Of a DNA stretch of 64,000 bases, positions 16,579-24,403 are shown piece after piece. The position numbers were made by a program, and so were the translations under genes. Location: positions 744,001 through 808,000 of the forward strand of contig NZ_JBDPLZ010000002.1 in assembly GCF_039871655.1 (NCBI RefSeq), read 5' to 3'. The notes below the pieces were generated by a model, which was given only the letters and a program-made list of their open reading frames with translations, searched no databases and had not been told where the DNA came from. Each line of letters begins with the position of its first letter. Positions within the stretch are counted from its first letter, which is position 1. Source of the DNA: Actinocorallia sp039871655. GTDB lineage: Bacteria > Actinomycetota > Actinomycetes > Streptosporangiales > Streptosporangiaceae.

Positions 16579-17670
16579 GTGCCACGTGCCCTCAAACGCG
16601 CCCTGAGCGTGCTGGCCGCGGCCGTCCTGCTGGCGCACCTCCCCGCCGGCCAGGCGGCCGCGGCGCGGCCGACGCTGACCGACGGATTCGGGCTGACCCA
16701 GGTCACGAGCGCCGCCAGCACGGCTCCGACCAACACCGACAACAACTTCGTGATCACGGTGACGTCCGCCCAGGTGGCCGGCCAGCAGAACATCCGGATC
16801 ATCCTGCCGAGCGATTACGCAGGCAACCCGACCAAGCGCTACCCCGTTCTGTACTTCCTGCACGGCTCGCCGGACGACCCGTCCGCGTCCTTCTACGGCA
16901 ACGACGTGCTTGCGGGGGCACCCGGCATGATCACCGTCGTGCCGGACGGCGGCAACCGCGGCTGGTACGCCAACTGGCTCGACCAGAACACCCCCGCCGG
17001 GGCCGCGAACTGGGAGAACTTCCACATCCAGCAGGTGATCCCGTTCATCGACGCCAACCTGCGCACCATCGCCACCAAGCAGGCCCGCGCCATCGCCGGC
17101 GTCTCGATGGGCGGCTTCGGCGCCTTCCGCTACGCCCAGCGGCACCCCGGCCTGTTCAGCCAGGTCGGCTCCCTGTCCGGCGACCTGGAGCTCGGCGCCA
17201 ACCAGATGACGCTGCGCCTGGCCGTCGTCGCCTCGCTCACCAACGTGAGCGGCGCGCTGTGCGGCTCCAGCTCCGGGACGATCGACTGCGACGACGACTC
17301 CTACGCTCCCGGGGTGGACAGCGACGCTCTCTTCGGCAGCCCCTACCCGGTGTTCAACGCCGACTGGCGCTGGAACGAGGCCGACCCGGTCGCCAACGCA
17401 GAGAAACTCCGCGGCATGGGCATCCACATCTACATCGGCAACGGTGACGGGGGGAACTACGACATCCGCGAGTGGTGGCTGGAGAGCGCGTCCGCTCACA
17501 TGAAGACCAAGCTCGACTCCCTCGGCATCCCCGTCCACTACGAGAACTACGGCAACGGCGCCACCTGGGGCCCCTACTGCCAGGGCGGCGGCCACGAGCC
17601 CGGCTGCTGGTACCAGGACCTGATCGACCTGATGCCCCGCCTCAGATCCTCCCTCACCCCGGCCTCCTGA
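16579..17670 (+). CDS. Secreted alpha/beta-hydrolase esterase (esterase D / antigen 85-like)
   Basis: 363 residues with a signal peptide (to ~28, ending GQAAAA). The fold signature of the esterase D superfamily is seen: YPVLYFLHGSPDD (oxyanion strand), GVSMGGFGAF (nucleophile Ser in GxSxG) and a late GNGDGG/ C-terminal His region (GGHEPGCW). Four cysteines in the second half probably pair outside the cell. The GTG start lies 2 bp after the protease stop, implying translational coupling. Acyl or carbohydrate ester substrate unknown; a mycolyltransferase role is not supported because the hallmark W/loop context is different. Confidence 0.85.
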   Translation: MPRALKRALSVLAAAVLLAHLPAGQAAAARPTLTDGFGLTQVTSAASTAPTNTDNNFVITVTSAQVAGQQNIRIILPSDYAGNPTKRYPVLYFLHGSPDDPSASFYGNDVLAGAPGMITVVPDGGNRGWYANWLDQNTPAGAANWENFHIQQVIPFIDANLRTIATKQARAIAGVSMGGFGAFRYAQRHPGLFSQVGSLSGDLELGANQMTLRLAVVASLTNVSGALCGSSSGTIDCDDDSYAPGVDSDALFGSPYPVFNADWRWNEADPVANAEKLRGMGIHIYIGNGDGGNYDIREWWLESASAHMKTKLDSLGIPVHYENYGNGATWGPYCQGGGHEPGCWYQDLIDLMPRLRSSLTPAS

Positions 17671-17894
17671 CCCACCCCCGGTTCCACGCCGCCAGGCGGT
17701 TCCGAGCCCCTGGCGGCGTCACTCCACTCCGTCACCGTGTCGGGCCTGGGACCGCCGAGATGAATCGCGGGTCCGACTCGACGTGCTTCAGCCGGCGGAC
17801 AGCCCGTTCGTACCGTTGATCAGGGAAATCCATTGGCGGTCCGGTCGGCAGTTGGTGCTGCCCGCAGCACTCGATCACCACCCAAGACCGGAAC

Positions 17895-18149
17895 GTGGCA
17901 GCCGATGTCGCACAGGCGCTGGTCGCCGAAGCGATCGGTGGGCGATTCCACAGCTGGACCAGCCCGGAAACGGTGCTGGTCGACGACGTCGCCGAACGGC
18001 TCGCCCTGTCCCTGCCACGGGACGACACCACCCGTTTCCTCGAGCCCGGCCCCTGCGGGCTCACATCGGACCACCTGGAGCGCTGGCTCGCGGTACGCGA
18101 TTCCGTGCCATGGCAAGACGTCTCGGACGACGGTGGGGAGACCCGGTGA
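17895..18149 (+). CDS. Small hypothetical protein, first of a coupled pair
   Basis: 84 residues from a GTG start, acidic, with strong G/C third-position bias typical of real genes here. Helical N-terminus (VAQALVAEAIGGRF), then SWTSPETVLVDDVAERL and a tail near LERWLAVRDSVPWQD. No recognised domain. Its stop overlaps the next GTG by four bases (GTGA). The 224 bp before it hold no clear feature beyond a possible promoter. Confidence 0.5.
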   Translation: MAADVAQALVAEAIGGRFHSWTSPETVLVDDVAERLALSLPRDDTTRFLEPGPCGLTSDHLERWLAVRDSVPWQDVSDDGGETR

Positions 18150-18472
18150 CCCCGTCCCGTGACGGCGCGGTAGAAGACATCCGCGCCTTCGACGGCACCA
18201 TAGAAACCGCCCGCGTCGCGTTCCTCGCCCTCATTTTCGTCCTCGCCCGCGAGGGCATCGCGCTCGACGATGTCAGCCTGCTCCGCCGCGTCAGCTTCCA
18301 GGCCGATGACCCCCAAGATCCGCTGATCCTCACCCGGTACATCAACATCCATCTCTCGGAGACCCGGCGCACGCTCTCCTTACAGGGCGTCGGGATGAGA
18401 ACGATCCTCAACACCCGTAACCGATGGTGTCGAGTGGCGCTGCCAGATCCGCCAGGCCGATCTCGGGGTTGA
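18146..18472 (+). CDS. Small hypothetical protein, second of a coupled pair
   Basis: 108 residues from a GTG overlapping the previous stop. Central hydrophobic helix (ARVAFLALIFVLAREGIAL) then a beta-like segment (LILTRYINIHLSETRRTL). Codon bias is good up to about 18410. The last ~65 bp overlap the convergent 240-residue gene, so the true end function is uncertain. No known domain. The two genes look like one tiny operon. Confidence 0.45.
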   Translation: MTPSRDGAVEDIRAFDGTIETARVAFLALIFVLAREGIALDDVSLLRRVSFQADDPQDPLILTRYINIHLSETRRTLSLQGVGMRTILNTRNRWCRVALPDPPGRSRG

Positions 18473-19130
18473 GGCGGCGGACGAGGTCGGGCGTGAGCTT
18501 TTGATGGTCGAAGACGCTCACGACGTCTGCTGGATCAACCGTCCGACCGAAGTAGTCCGAGGCGTACGCGCAGTAGGCCTCGGGTGTTCGGGCGGCCAGA
18601 AGGTCGAACAGCCACATCGCGCCATCAGGATCCCGGACCTCGGGATATTCAATGGTGCCGGTCTGCCAAGCCGTGTCGTCCCGGCTGCGCCACAGGCACA
18701 CCGTGGCCGCAAGAATCGGGTGGTCCAAGCCGACGTCGTCGCAGAAGGAGGGCTCGGTCACGTAGGCGGCGAACTCCTGAGGGACCGAATCGATGAGCCC
18801 CGGCCACGTGTCGTAGCCGTCATCGCCGTAGGGACTCATCAGCGATTCGTGGTCGAATCCCCGGATGAAGGCACCGCCGCGAGCGAAGACGATCGAGTAT
18901 TCGTCCCCGCTGCCGTTGGTCATGGAGGCGAGCTCCTCCTCCGGCCCCCATCGCCGGTCGAAGGCGTAACAGACGTATCCGTTGGCGCTCAAGATGGCGT
19001 CCAGGACGGCGTACGACTGGCTCAGGCGCCGGACTGCGGCGATGGAGGGGAGGCTTCCGGCAAGGTCGGTAGCGGTCACTCGGACATTCAATAGCACGAC
19101 CACGACATTCTTGATCGCGGTAACTGGCAT
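18408..19130 (-). CDS. Conserved hypothetical protein, immunity-like
   Basis: 240 residues without signal peptide. The stretch SNGYVCYAFDRRWGPEEELA followed by GSGDEYSIVFARGGAFIRGF is, as I recall, conserved in many Streptomyces proteins of unknown role. The mixed alpha/beta pattern rich in Trp and acidic residues is like SUKH/SMI1-type immunity proteins, but I cannot assign it to a family with certainty. The start at 19130 has only a weak ribosome site; the conserved core begins ~30 residues in. It lies upstream of DUF6461 genes, a second type of orphan small cytosolic protein. Confidence 0.65.
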   Translation of the reverse strand: MPVTAIKNVVVVLLNVRVTATDLAGSLPSIAAVRRLSQSYAVLDAILSANGYVCYAFDRRWGPEEELASMTNGSGDEYSIVFARGGAFIRGFDHESLMSPYGDDGYDTWPGLIDSVPQEFAAYVTEPSFCDDVGLDHPILAATVCLWRSRDDTAWQTGTIEYPEVRDPDGAMWLFDLLAARTPEAYCAYASDYFGRTVDPADVVSVFDHQKLTPDLVRRLNPEIGLADLAAPLDTIGYGC

Positions 19131-19214
19131 GGAGGCTGCTTGCGATCTTTGCTGGTTGCGGCGATGACACCCTGCTGGAGTGTCTATTAATCGATTGGTT
19201 TTCGACGTCCGCTG

Positions 19215-19823
19215 TCAGCGGTGGACGATCCCGCACTGGTAGGTGGCGGTCGTCAGGAAGCCGGGGGTGATGCGGATGCCGGTCAGGTGTTCGGCCAAGG
19301 CATAGGCGCCGTCGATGACGGCTCCGAAGTCCTCGGCGTCCTCGTCGCGGTCGGTGATGGTGAAGCCGATGGCCGCCATCACCTCCAGGAGGGCATCAGG
19401 GGCGCTGCCATAGCGGGTACCGGCGAACAGGGGGTCAAAGCCCAGGCGCAGGTCGCCGTCCTCACGCCAGACGAAGTCGGAGACGGCGTTGACATTGCGG
19501 AAGTGGGAGACCAGGCGGGTACCGGCCGACAACGGCACGTTGATCTCCTCCCGCACTCCGAGGAAGCCGTTGATCTCAACACCGAGTGCCCACCCGTTGA
19601 TCTCGCTCACCCCGATGCACATCCCGGAGTCCTCCCTGGGCCACGTCCTCTCGGCCAAGGCCCTGATGCCGGTGACCGCCGGACCGGCCTCGGCGCCGAT
19701 CCGGTGCAGGAACTCCCAAGGGGACAGGCCCTGTACCAGGGTCAGGCAGTACTCCTGAGGGATCTCGTTGTAGTCCTCATCCTCTGCCCAGGCGTAATCG
19801 GCCGCGCTCACATTGATCATCAC
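19215..19823 (-). CDS. DUF6461 family protein, paralogue A
   Basis: 202 residues. The DUF6461 hallmarks are YCLTLVQGLSPWEFLHRIGA near the N-terminus, a central WALGVEINGFLG, SAGTRLVSHFRNVNAVSDF, and a C-terminal LAEHLTGIRIT. It is a close paralogue of the protein at 20837-21364. Function is unknown; the family occurs as multiple copies in actinomycete genomes, often beside polymorphic-toxin or contact-dependent loci, which suggests immunity. No toxin gene is present here. Confidence 0.8.
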   Translation of the reverse strand: MMINVSAADYAWAEDEDYNEIPQEYCLTLVQGLSPWEFLHRIGAEAGPAVTGIRALAERTWPREDSGMCIGVSEINGWALGVEINGFLGVREEINVPLSAGTRLVSHFRNVNAVSDFVWREDGDLRLGFDPLFAGTRYGSAPDALLEVMAAIGFTITDRDEDAEDFGAVIDGAYALAEHLTGIRITPGFLTTATYQCGIVHR

Positions 19824-20003
19824 GGCATTGTGGCGGGCAGCGCCGACACTTCGCGGTCAGGCCCCTGGCTGCCCTCCCCTGCGGGGAGTGTTGAGAATCG
19901 ATCGGTTCTCGCACTCGGTTGCCCGAGAGTCCGGCGCTGCGTCGGCAGTCATCGTTTTGGGGCGGTTCGCGCCACGGCATGTCCGGATGATCTCTAGAGT
20001 GCG

Positions 20004-20651
20004 GTGGTGGCATCGAGGAAGGCCGTGCGGGCCGTGACCGGACTGGCCGTGCTCGCCAGCGGGGCAGTGCTGTATCAGCGTGCGACGCTCAGCAGCGGGC
20101 TCGTGTACCTGGCAGTGGCCGTGGCGCTGTTCGCCGGAGCCACGGTGGCGGTCTTCGTGCTGGCATTCAGGCGGGCCCATCGGACGATCTGGCTGGTGGT
20201 ACCGGCGCTGATCCTGGCCGGCACCGCAGTGGTGGAGCTGACGGTCAAGCAGGAGTTCGGCTGTCCCTGGCTCCACGGGGAGGCGGATCTGCCTGCCGTG
20301 AGCGCGCCGCCGCAGGAGACGGTGCGGGCCTACCTGGACGCCGTGGTGAACGACGACAGGAAGACCGCCGGACGCATCACCTCTCCCGCTTTCCTCCGCC
20401 AGGAGGGCGCCTACCCGGACAGCCCGTTCTGCAACTGGCGGGAGGTCTCCGACCTCCGGATCCATATCCCGGCCCCAGCCCCCGCCCGCGACGGCTACCG
20501 GGAAGTGGTGAGCATCGACCTCGAATTCGACCTCGAACAGCGAGAACCGATCACCAGGCCCGACGGCCACACCATCGATGGCTACATCCTCGGCCGGGAA
20601 TTCCCCACCGACAGATGGAAGATCATCGACAGGATCGACATCGGCCCCTGA
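20004..20651 (+). CDS. Membrane protein with a SnoaL/lumazine-like outer domain
   Basis: 215 residues. Three membrane helices at ~8-25, ~30-55 and ~60-80 are followed by an extracytoplasmic domain. The domain starts SAPPQETVRAYLDAVVNDDR, an opening typical of SnoaL-like or DUF4878-like cystatin/NTF2 folds, and ends WKIIDRIDIGP. GTG start at 20004 or 20007. A TAGAGT hexamer 9 bp before suggests a leaderless or very short-leader transcript. Ligand and role are unknown. It lies between the two DUF6461 genes on the opposite strand. Confidence 0.65.
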   Translation: MVASRKAVRAVTGLAVLASGAVLYQRATLSSGLVYLAVAVALFAGATVAVFVLAFRRAHRTIWLVVPALILAGTAVVELTVKQEFGCPWLHGEADLPAVSAPPQETVRAYLDAVVNDDRKTAGRITSPAFLRQEGAYPDSPFCNWREVSDLRIHIPAPAPARDGYREVVSIDLEFDLEQREPITRPDGHTIDGYILGREFPTDRWKIIDRIDIGP

Positions 20652-20675
20652 TCCACCACCGCACTTCCCGCAATA

Positions 20676-20735
20676 ACCAAGATCATTATTGGTGGTGCAT
20701 TGACCCCTTGAGTCCAAGTTCGATTTACAACACCC
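20676..20735 (-). repeat. 60-bp dispersed repeat, copy 2 (inverted relative to copy 1)
   Basis: The reverse complement aligns along its full length with 12267-12327, with roughly one mismatch in five or six. It lies in the convergent spacer between the membrane protein and DUF6461 paralogue B. It is AT-richer than the surroundings. It does not form a strong hairpin by itself. Confidence 0.65.
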
Positions 20736-20836
20736 CACACGGTCGTGACCACCTTGTGTCTCATCCGTAGTCGTCCGCACTTGCGTTGCTGCGGGTAGCC
20801 GGCAGGGGGTTCTTGGCGACGTCGGCGGAGGTTCCG

Positions 20837-21364
20837 TCAACGAACGGTGCCGATATGGAAGTCCAAAGTGGTCAGGAGTTCCGCTGTGACGTCGATGCCG
20901 GTCAGGTGCTCGGCGAGGCTGAACGGCACCTCGTCGTCGGCGTCGTCGATATGGAAGCCGATCCGTTTCAGCTCCTCGAAGACCGGGAGGGGCTCTCCGC
21001 GGCTCACGCGGAGGTGGACGGGGTCGAAACCGAGTCGGCGGACACCGTCTTGGACCCAGACGAAGTCGGCGACGTGGTTGACGTTCTGGAAGTGGGAGAC
21101 CAGCTCTGTTCCGGCGGACAGGGGGCCGTAGACCGAGGGGTTCACCCCGAGGGACCCGATGCACTCGAACCCTAGGATCCAGCCGTCGAGCTCGGCGACC
21201 GCGATGTTCTCGTCGGTCTCCTCCTGAGGCCACAGCTCCGGCAGCAGGTCCTCCCAGCAGACGCCGGTCTCGCCGGGCTCGGCACCGATCCGGGTGAGGA
21301 ACTCCGGTGCGGAGATGCCGCGAACGAGCGTCAGGCAGTGCTCCTCCGGGATCTCTTCGTACAT
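20837..21364 (-). CDS. DUF6461 family protein, paralogue B
   Basis: 175 residues. It shares with paralogue A the order EEHCLTLVRGISAPEFLTRI, IAVAELDGWILGFE, SAGTELVSHFQNVNHVADFV and LAEHLTGIDVTAELLTT. It is shorter at both ends. The separation of the two copies by a membrane-protein gene argues against a very recent tandem duplication. Function is unknown; see paralogue A. Confidence 0.8.
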   Translation of the reverse strand: MYEEIPEEHCLTLVRGISAPEFLTRIGAEPGETGVCWEDLLPELWPQEETDENIAVAELDGWILGFECIGSLGVNPSVYGPLSAGTELVSHFQNVNHVADFVWVQDGVRRLGFDPVHLRVSRGEPLPVFEELKRIGFHIDDADDEVPFSLAEHLTGIDVTAELLTTLDFHIGTVR

Positions 21365-21437
21365 GGCCGGAAGAATAGCGATCTCGTTTGAACGGGATGT
21401 TCTTCGATCAGGCGGCGACCTGTCGGCGTGTCACCGG

Positions 21438-21599
21438 ACGATCCGGTTCCTCTGGAAGGTCAAGGAGCAGGCTCGGGGCCGGATCATGGCGCGGGCGCTC
21501 CAGTCGCTGCGCAAGTACGGCTACCCGCCGGACAAACAGCCCGCGGCGATCGAGCGCGTGCTGAAGCAAGCGGAGGACATGGCGGACAAGCTCGCTTGA
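21438..21599 (+). pseudogene. hsdR: C-terminal fragment of type I restriction endonuclease subunit HsdR, copy 2
   Basis: A 53-residue tail reads WKVKEQARGRIMARALQS, then LRKYGYPPDKQPAAIERVLKQAE and stop. This is the helical C-terminal end of HsdR, whose family signature is RKYGYPPDKQ...ATxxVLxQAE. The ~900 upstream residues (nuclease and helicase domains) are absent, and no hsdM/hsdS is in the window. It is a scar of a lost restriction system, abutting the XRE-TPR gene by 13 bp. Confidence 0.7.
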
Positions 21600-21612
21600 A
21601 TCCGATGGCCGG

Positions 21613-22737
21613 TCACACCAGCAGGGTGTGAAGCTGTTGGCGCATGTCCTTGATTTCCGGCACGTCGCGCCATGGGGTGGAGAGGGCCATGATCTCGGTG
21701 AGGTAGCCGTCCAACCGGGCTGAGGAGACCAGCGGGGCGATACGCGACAGAGTGTCCATGAGGTCTGCGGCGAGGAGCGGCTCGGATGAACGGAAGGCGG
21801 CCTGTACCTGGCGGGCCAGGTAGTTGGCTCCGAGCAGGGGGGACAGAGGGGAGATGAGCTCCACTGCTTCGTGGAGCGCGTCTTGTGCGGCCTTCCATGA
21901 GCCTTGGTCGTAGAACGCGACGCCCACGGCTCCCATGAGATCCGCGCGCTGGAAATCGGATAGGTCGGTTCCGACTTCCCGTGCCCGATCCAGGGACACC
22001 GACGAGTGCCGCTTTTCTCCAAGCAGCCCTAGCGACCTTCCGAGTCGCGCGGATGCCTGTGACTCCTGCTCTGAGGAGATCTCCGGGACTGTCAGGGCCT
22101 GCCGGGCGTACCACTCCCCGCGCTGGCCATCGCCCTGATAGGCGTAGAACATCGAGAGCTCGTTGAGCGCACTGACCTGACCGTCGTGATCCTGGCTTGC
22201 GTGGGCGAACGCCACGGCGAGCTTGCCCGCTTCCTGGGCCTGGGGGAGGCGGCGGGCGTCGTACTGGACGAGGGAGACCTGGCGGGCCAGTGACGACGCC
22301 GTTTTGAGGAGCCGGGTGTCCTTGCTGCCGGTGACGGCGTTCCGGACGCGGCGAAGGTGCCGGTCGGCGTCCTGGAAAGCGGTGAGGCCTCCTGATCCGT
22401 AGAGGGATTTGTTGACCCTGTCGGCGATGAGCTGCACATAATCCGGGTCGCGGTAGGGGTTGCCGTCGGCGCTGGGGACGAGGGTCACGGTGGCCACGCT
22501 GGTGAGGAACGCGCGTCGTTTCACTTCAGCCTCATTGGTTTTGCGTCTTATGACTATTTCGTAACCTACCCGCCCGAGTAGTCGGGAAAGGCGGTTGAAT
22601 CCGATATCTTGTTTCCCGCCCGCCACCGTGGACACCCACGCCTGGGTGCGTCCCCAGGCGTCGCCCAGCTGGGCCTGGGTCCACCCGCGCTCCTTCATGA
22701 TCGCTTTGGTGGCTTCGGGTAGTTCCCTGAACTCCAT
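21613..22737 (-). CDS. XRE-family regulator with TPR-like C-terminal domain
   Basis: 374 residues. An N-terminal Cro/C1 helix-turn-helix (ERGWTQAQLGDAWGRTQAWV) is followed by ~280 residues of tetratricopeptide-like helices (for example MGAVGVAFYDQGSWKAAQDA). This is the Streptomyces-type architecture of regulators that sense a partner peptide or protein. I used the ATG at 22737; an in-frame ATG 39 bp further upstream is possible. Divergent to a small ATPase-fold gene, a common pairing in actinomycetes. A broken paralogue of its C-terminus lies at 14726-15080. Confidence 0.85.
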   Translation of the reverse strand: MEFRELPEATKAIMKERGWTQAQLGDAWGRTQAWVSTVAGGKQDIGFNRLSRLLGRVGYEIVIRRKTNEAEVKRRAFLTSVATVTLVPSADGNPYRDPDYVQLIADRVNKSLYGSGGLTAFQDADRHLRRVRNAVTGSKDTRLLKTASSLARQVSLVQYDARRLPQAQEAGKLAVAFAHASQDHDGQVSALNELSMFYAYQGDGQRGEWYARQALTVPEISSEQESQASARLGRSLGLLGEKRHSSVSLDRAREVGTDLSDFQRADLMGAVGVAFYDQGSWKAAQDALHEAVELISPLSPLLGANYLARQVQAAFRSSEPLLAADLMDTLSRIAPLVSSARLDGYLTEIMALSTPWRDVPEIKDMRQQLHTLLV

Positions 22738-22876
22738 GGGGCCGAGGCTAAAGGACGACCGGATATCTGTCAGCATCGCGTATAAGCGGTTCTCATGCCC
22801 GCCTGGTCGACGGCCGCCGGGGTCTTCAGGATCGTCCCGCTCGCGCATTCTTCGAGAACGCAGGAACGGGGGAACG

Positions 22877-23362
22877 ATGTCACAGGAAATGGCGAAGAAC
22901 GAGAAAGCGGCATTGGCCGGAATCCGGCGGAGCGCCGCAGGGATCGAACTGAACCTCACCACGCGGCCCGCCCCCGACGTCCCGGCGACCGTCCGCTCCC
23001 TGCTGCGTCTGCGGTTCGCGTCCTGGCGCGTTCCGGCGGACCTGGCCGAGGACGTGCTGCTCGCCGCCGTCGAACTCGTCAGCAACGCCTGCGACGCCGC
23101 CCCCGACACCGAGATCGCCTTCCGGGCCCGTCTCGACCCGGCCACCGGAGCGGTATGGGTCGGTGCCTGGGACACGTGTCGTGGCATGCCGACCGCGCGG
23201 CGGCCCGAACTCACCATCGAGGACATCGACGCGCTCCCCGAGGACCACGCGTTCGGAGGGTGGGGCCTGCCACTCGTCGCGGCCCTCGCGGCCGACTGCG
23301 GAGTGACCCGCACCGCCGACGGCAAATGGGTCCACGCCGTCTTCTTGCCGCGCCCGCGATGA
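22877..23362 (+). CDS. RsbW/SpoIIAB-like ATP-binding protein (HATPase)
   Basis: 161 residues with the anti-sigma-type GHKL ATPase fold. The N box is ELVSNACDAA (usually E-x-x-x-N-A), and the G-box region is GGWGLPLVAALAADCG. These small proteins act as serine kinases on anti-sigma antagonists or as regulators paired with helix-turn-helix proteins in actinomycetes. ATG at 22877 follows GGGGGAA. The divergent XRE-TPR gene is the likely partner. The usual DUF397 companion is not seen. Confidence 0.83.
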   Translation: MSQEMAKNEKAALAGIRRSAAGIELNLTTRPAPDVPATVRSLLRLRFASWRVPADLAEDVLLAAVELVSNACDAAPDTEIAFRARLDPATGAVWVGAWDTCRGMPTARRPELTIEDIDALPEDHAFGGWGLPLVAALAADCGVTRTADGKWVHAVFLPRPR

Positions 23363-23385
23363 CCGTCCTCGAAACGGGGCGGGCG

Positions 23386-24339
23386 TCAGGCGGGGACGGC
23401 GGCGGTGAGGCGGGCGGCGAGGGCGCGGATGCGGGCGATGAGTTCGGGCGGGTCGTGGACTTCGAAGCCGATGCCCGTCAGGGCGACCCAGAGGGCGAGT
23501 TCGTCGAGGTCGTTCGCGCCGGTGGACAACGTGCAGGACCGCTCGTCGATCGGCTCGATCGTCGCCACCGTGGGCGGCATGCGTTCGGCGACGGACTCGG
23601 CGGGGGCGTGCATCGTGAAATGGGCCCGGTACCGGTAGGGCGCGCTGGAGATCGACCGGGACATGTAGGCCGCCAGGTCGGGGTCAGGCGGGTCGCGGGG
23701 GACGAACCGCGGGCCGTTCGGGGTTCGCAGAGCCAGGCGGTCGACGCGGTAGGTGCGCCAGCCGGCCCGGTCGGTGTCCCAGCCGAGCAGGTACCAGTGC
23801 CATCCCGAGTGGACGAGCCGATGGGGTTCGGCGGTGCGGACGCCCTCTCGGGCGTCGTGCGTCCGGTAGTCGAAACGCAGGGTCTCATGGTCGCGGCAGG
23901 CGGCGGCGATCGCGGTCAGGGACGCCGGGTCGACCGTCGAACCCGCATGGCCCAGCGGCACGGTCATCGACTGCAGCGCGTGCACGCGGTGCCGGAGCCT
24001 GGACGGCAGCACCCGTTCCAGTTTGGCCAGAGCCCGCACGGAGGTCTCCTCGATCCCCGACACCGAACCTCCGGCCGCCGTCCGCAGCCCCACCGCGACC
24101 GCGACCGCCTCGTCGTCGTCCAGCAGGAGCGGCGGCAGGTCCGTGCCCGCGCCGAGCCGGTAGCCGGGCGCGCCCGCGGTGGCGTGTACGGGATAGCCGA
24201 GCTCACGCAGCCGTCCGACGTCACGACGGACGGTCCGCGCGGTCACGCCGAGCCGCTCCGCCAGTTCCACGCCCGACCACTCCCGGTGGGTCTGCAGAAG
24301 CGAGAGCAGTCTGAGCAGCCGGGCCGATGTCTCCAACAC
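23386..24339 (-). CDS. HTH-WYL family transcriptional regulator
   Basis: 317 residues. An N-terminal DeoR/HTH_11 winged helix (WSGVELAERLGVTARTVRRD) is followed by the WYL domain (SGWHWYLLGWDTDRAGWRTY then RVDRL) and a WCX C-terminal extension. WYL domains sense ligands, sometimes nucleic acids. It is divergent from the epoxide hydrolase gene with 64 bp between starts, and a palindrome (24364-24375) sits in that gap, so it most likely controls the hydrolase and itself. Confidence 0.9.
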   Translation of the reverse strand: MLETSARLLRLLSLLQTHREWSGVELAERLGVTARTVRRDVGRLRELGYPVHATAGAPGYRLGAGTDLPPLLLDDDEAVAVAVGLRTAAGGSVSGIEETSVRALAKLERVLPSRLRHRVHALQSMTVPLGHAGSTVDPASLTAIAAACRDHETLRFDYRTHDAREGVRTAEPHRLVHSGWHWYLLGWDTDRAGWRTYRVDRLALRTPNGPRFVPRDPPDPDLAAYMSRSISSAPYRYRAHFTMHAPAESVAERMPPTVATIEPIDERSCTLSTGANDLDELALWVALTGIGFEVHDPPELIARIRALAARLTAAVPA

Positions 24340-24362
24340 GCTCTCCAGAATGCCCCACTTCT

Positions 24363-24393
24363 TAGGACCGGTCCTGACCTAGCTCGTTCCTAA
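24363..24393. promoter_or_regulatory. Candidate operator between WYL regulator and epoxide hydrolase
   Basis: AGGACCGGTCCT (24364-24375) is a perfect 12-bp palindrome. An outer pair TTAGGA (24363-24368) and TCCTAA (24388-24393) forms a second, wider inverted repeat. Both lie in the 64-bp divergent promoter gap. Binding by the WYL protein is inference. Confidence 0.55.
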
Positions 24394-24403
24394 CGTGTTC
24401 CGC

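Noticed and set aside
16579..17670. Antigen 85-type mycolyltransferase
   Set aside because: The GxSxG and length fit the wider esterase D superfamily, but other marks of Ag85 proteins were not found and the lineage is probably not mycolic-acid producing.
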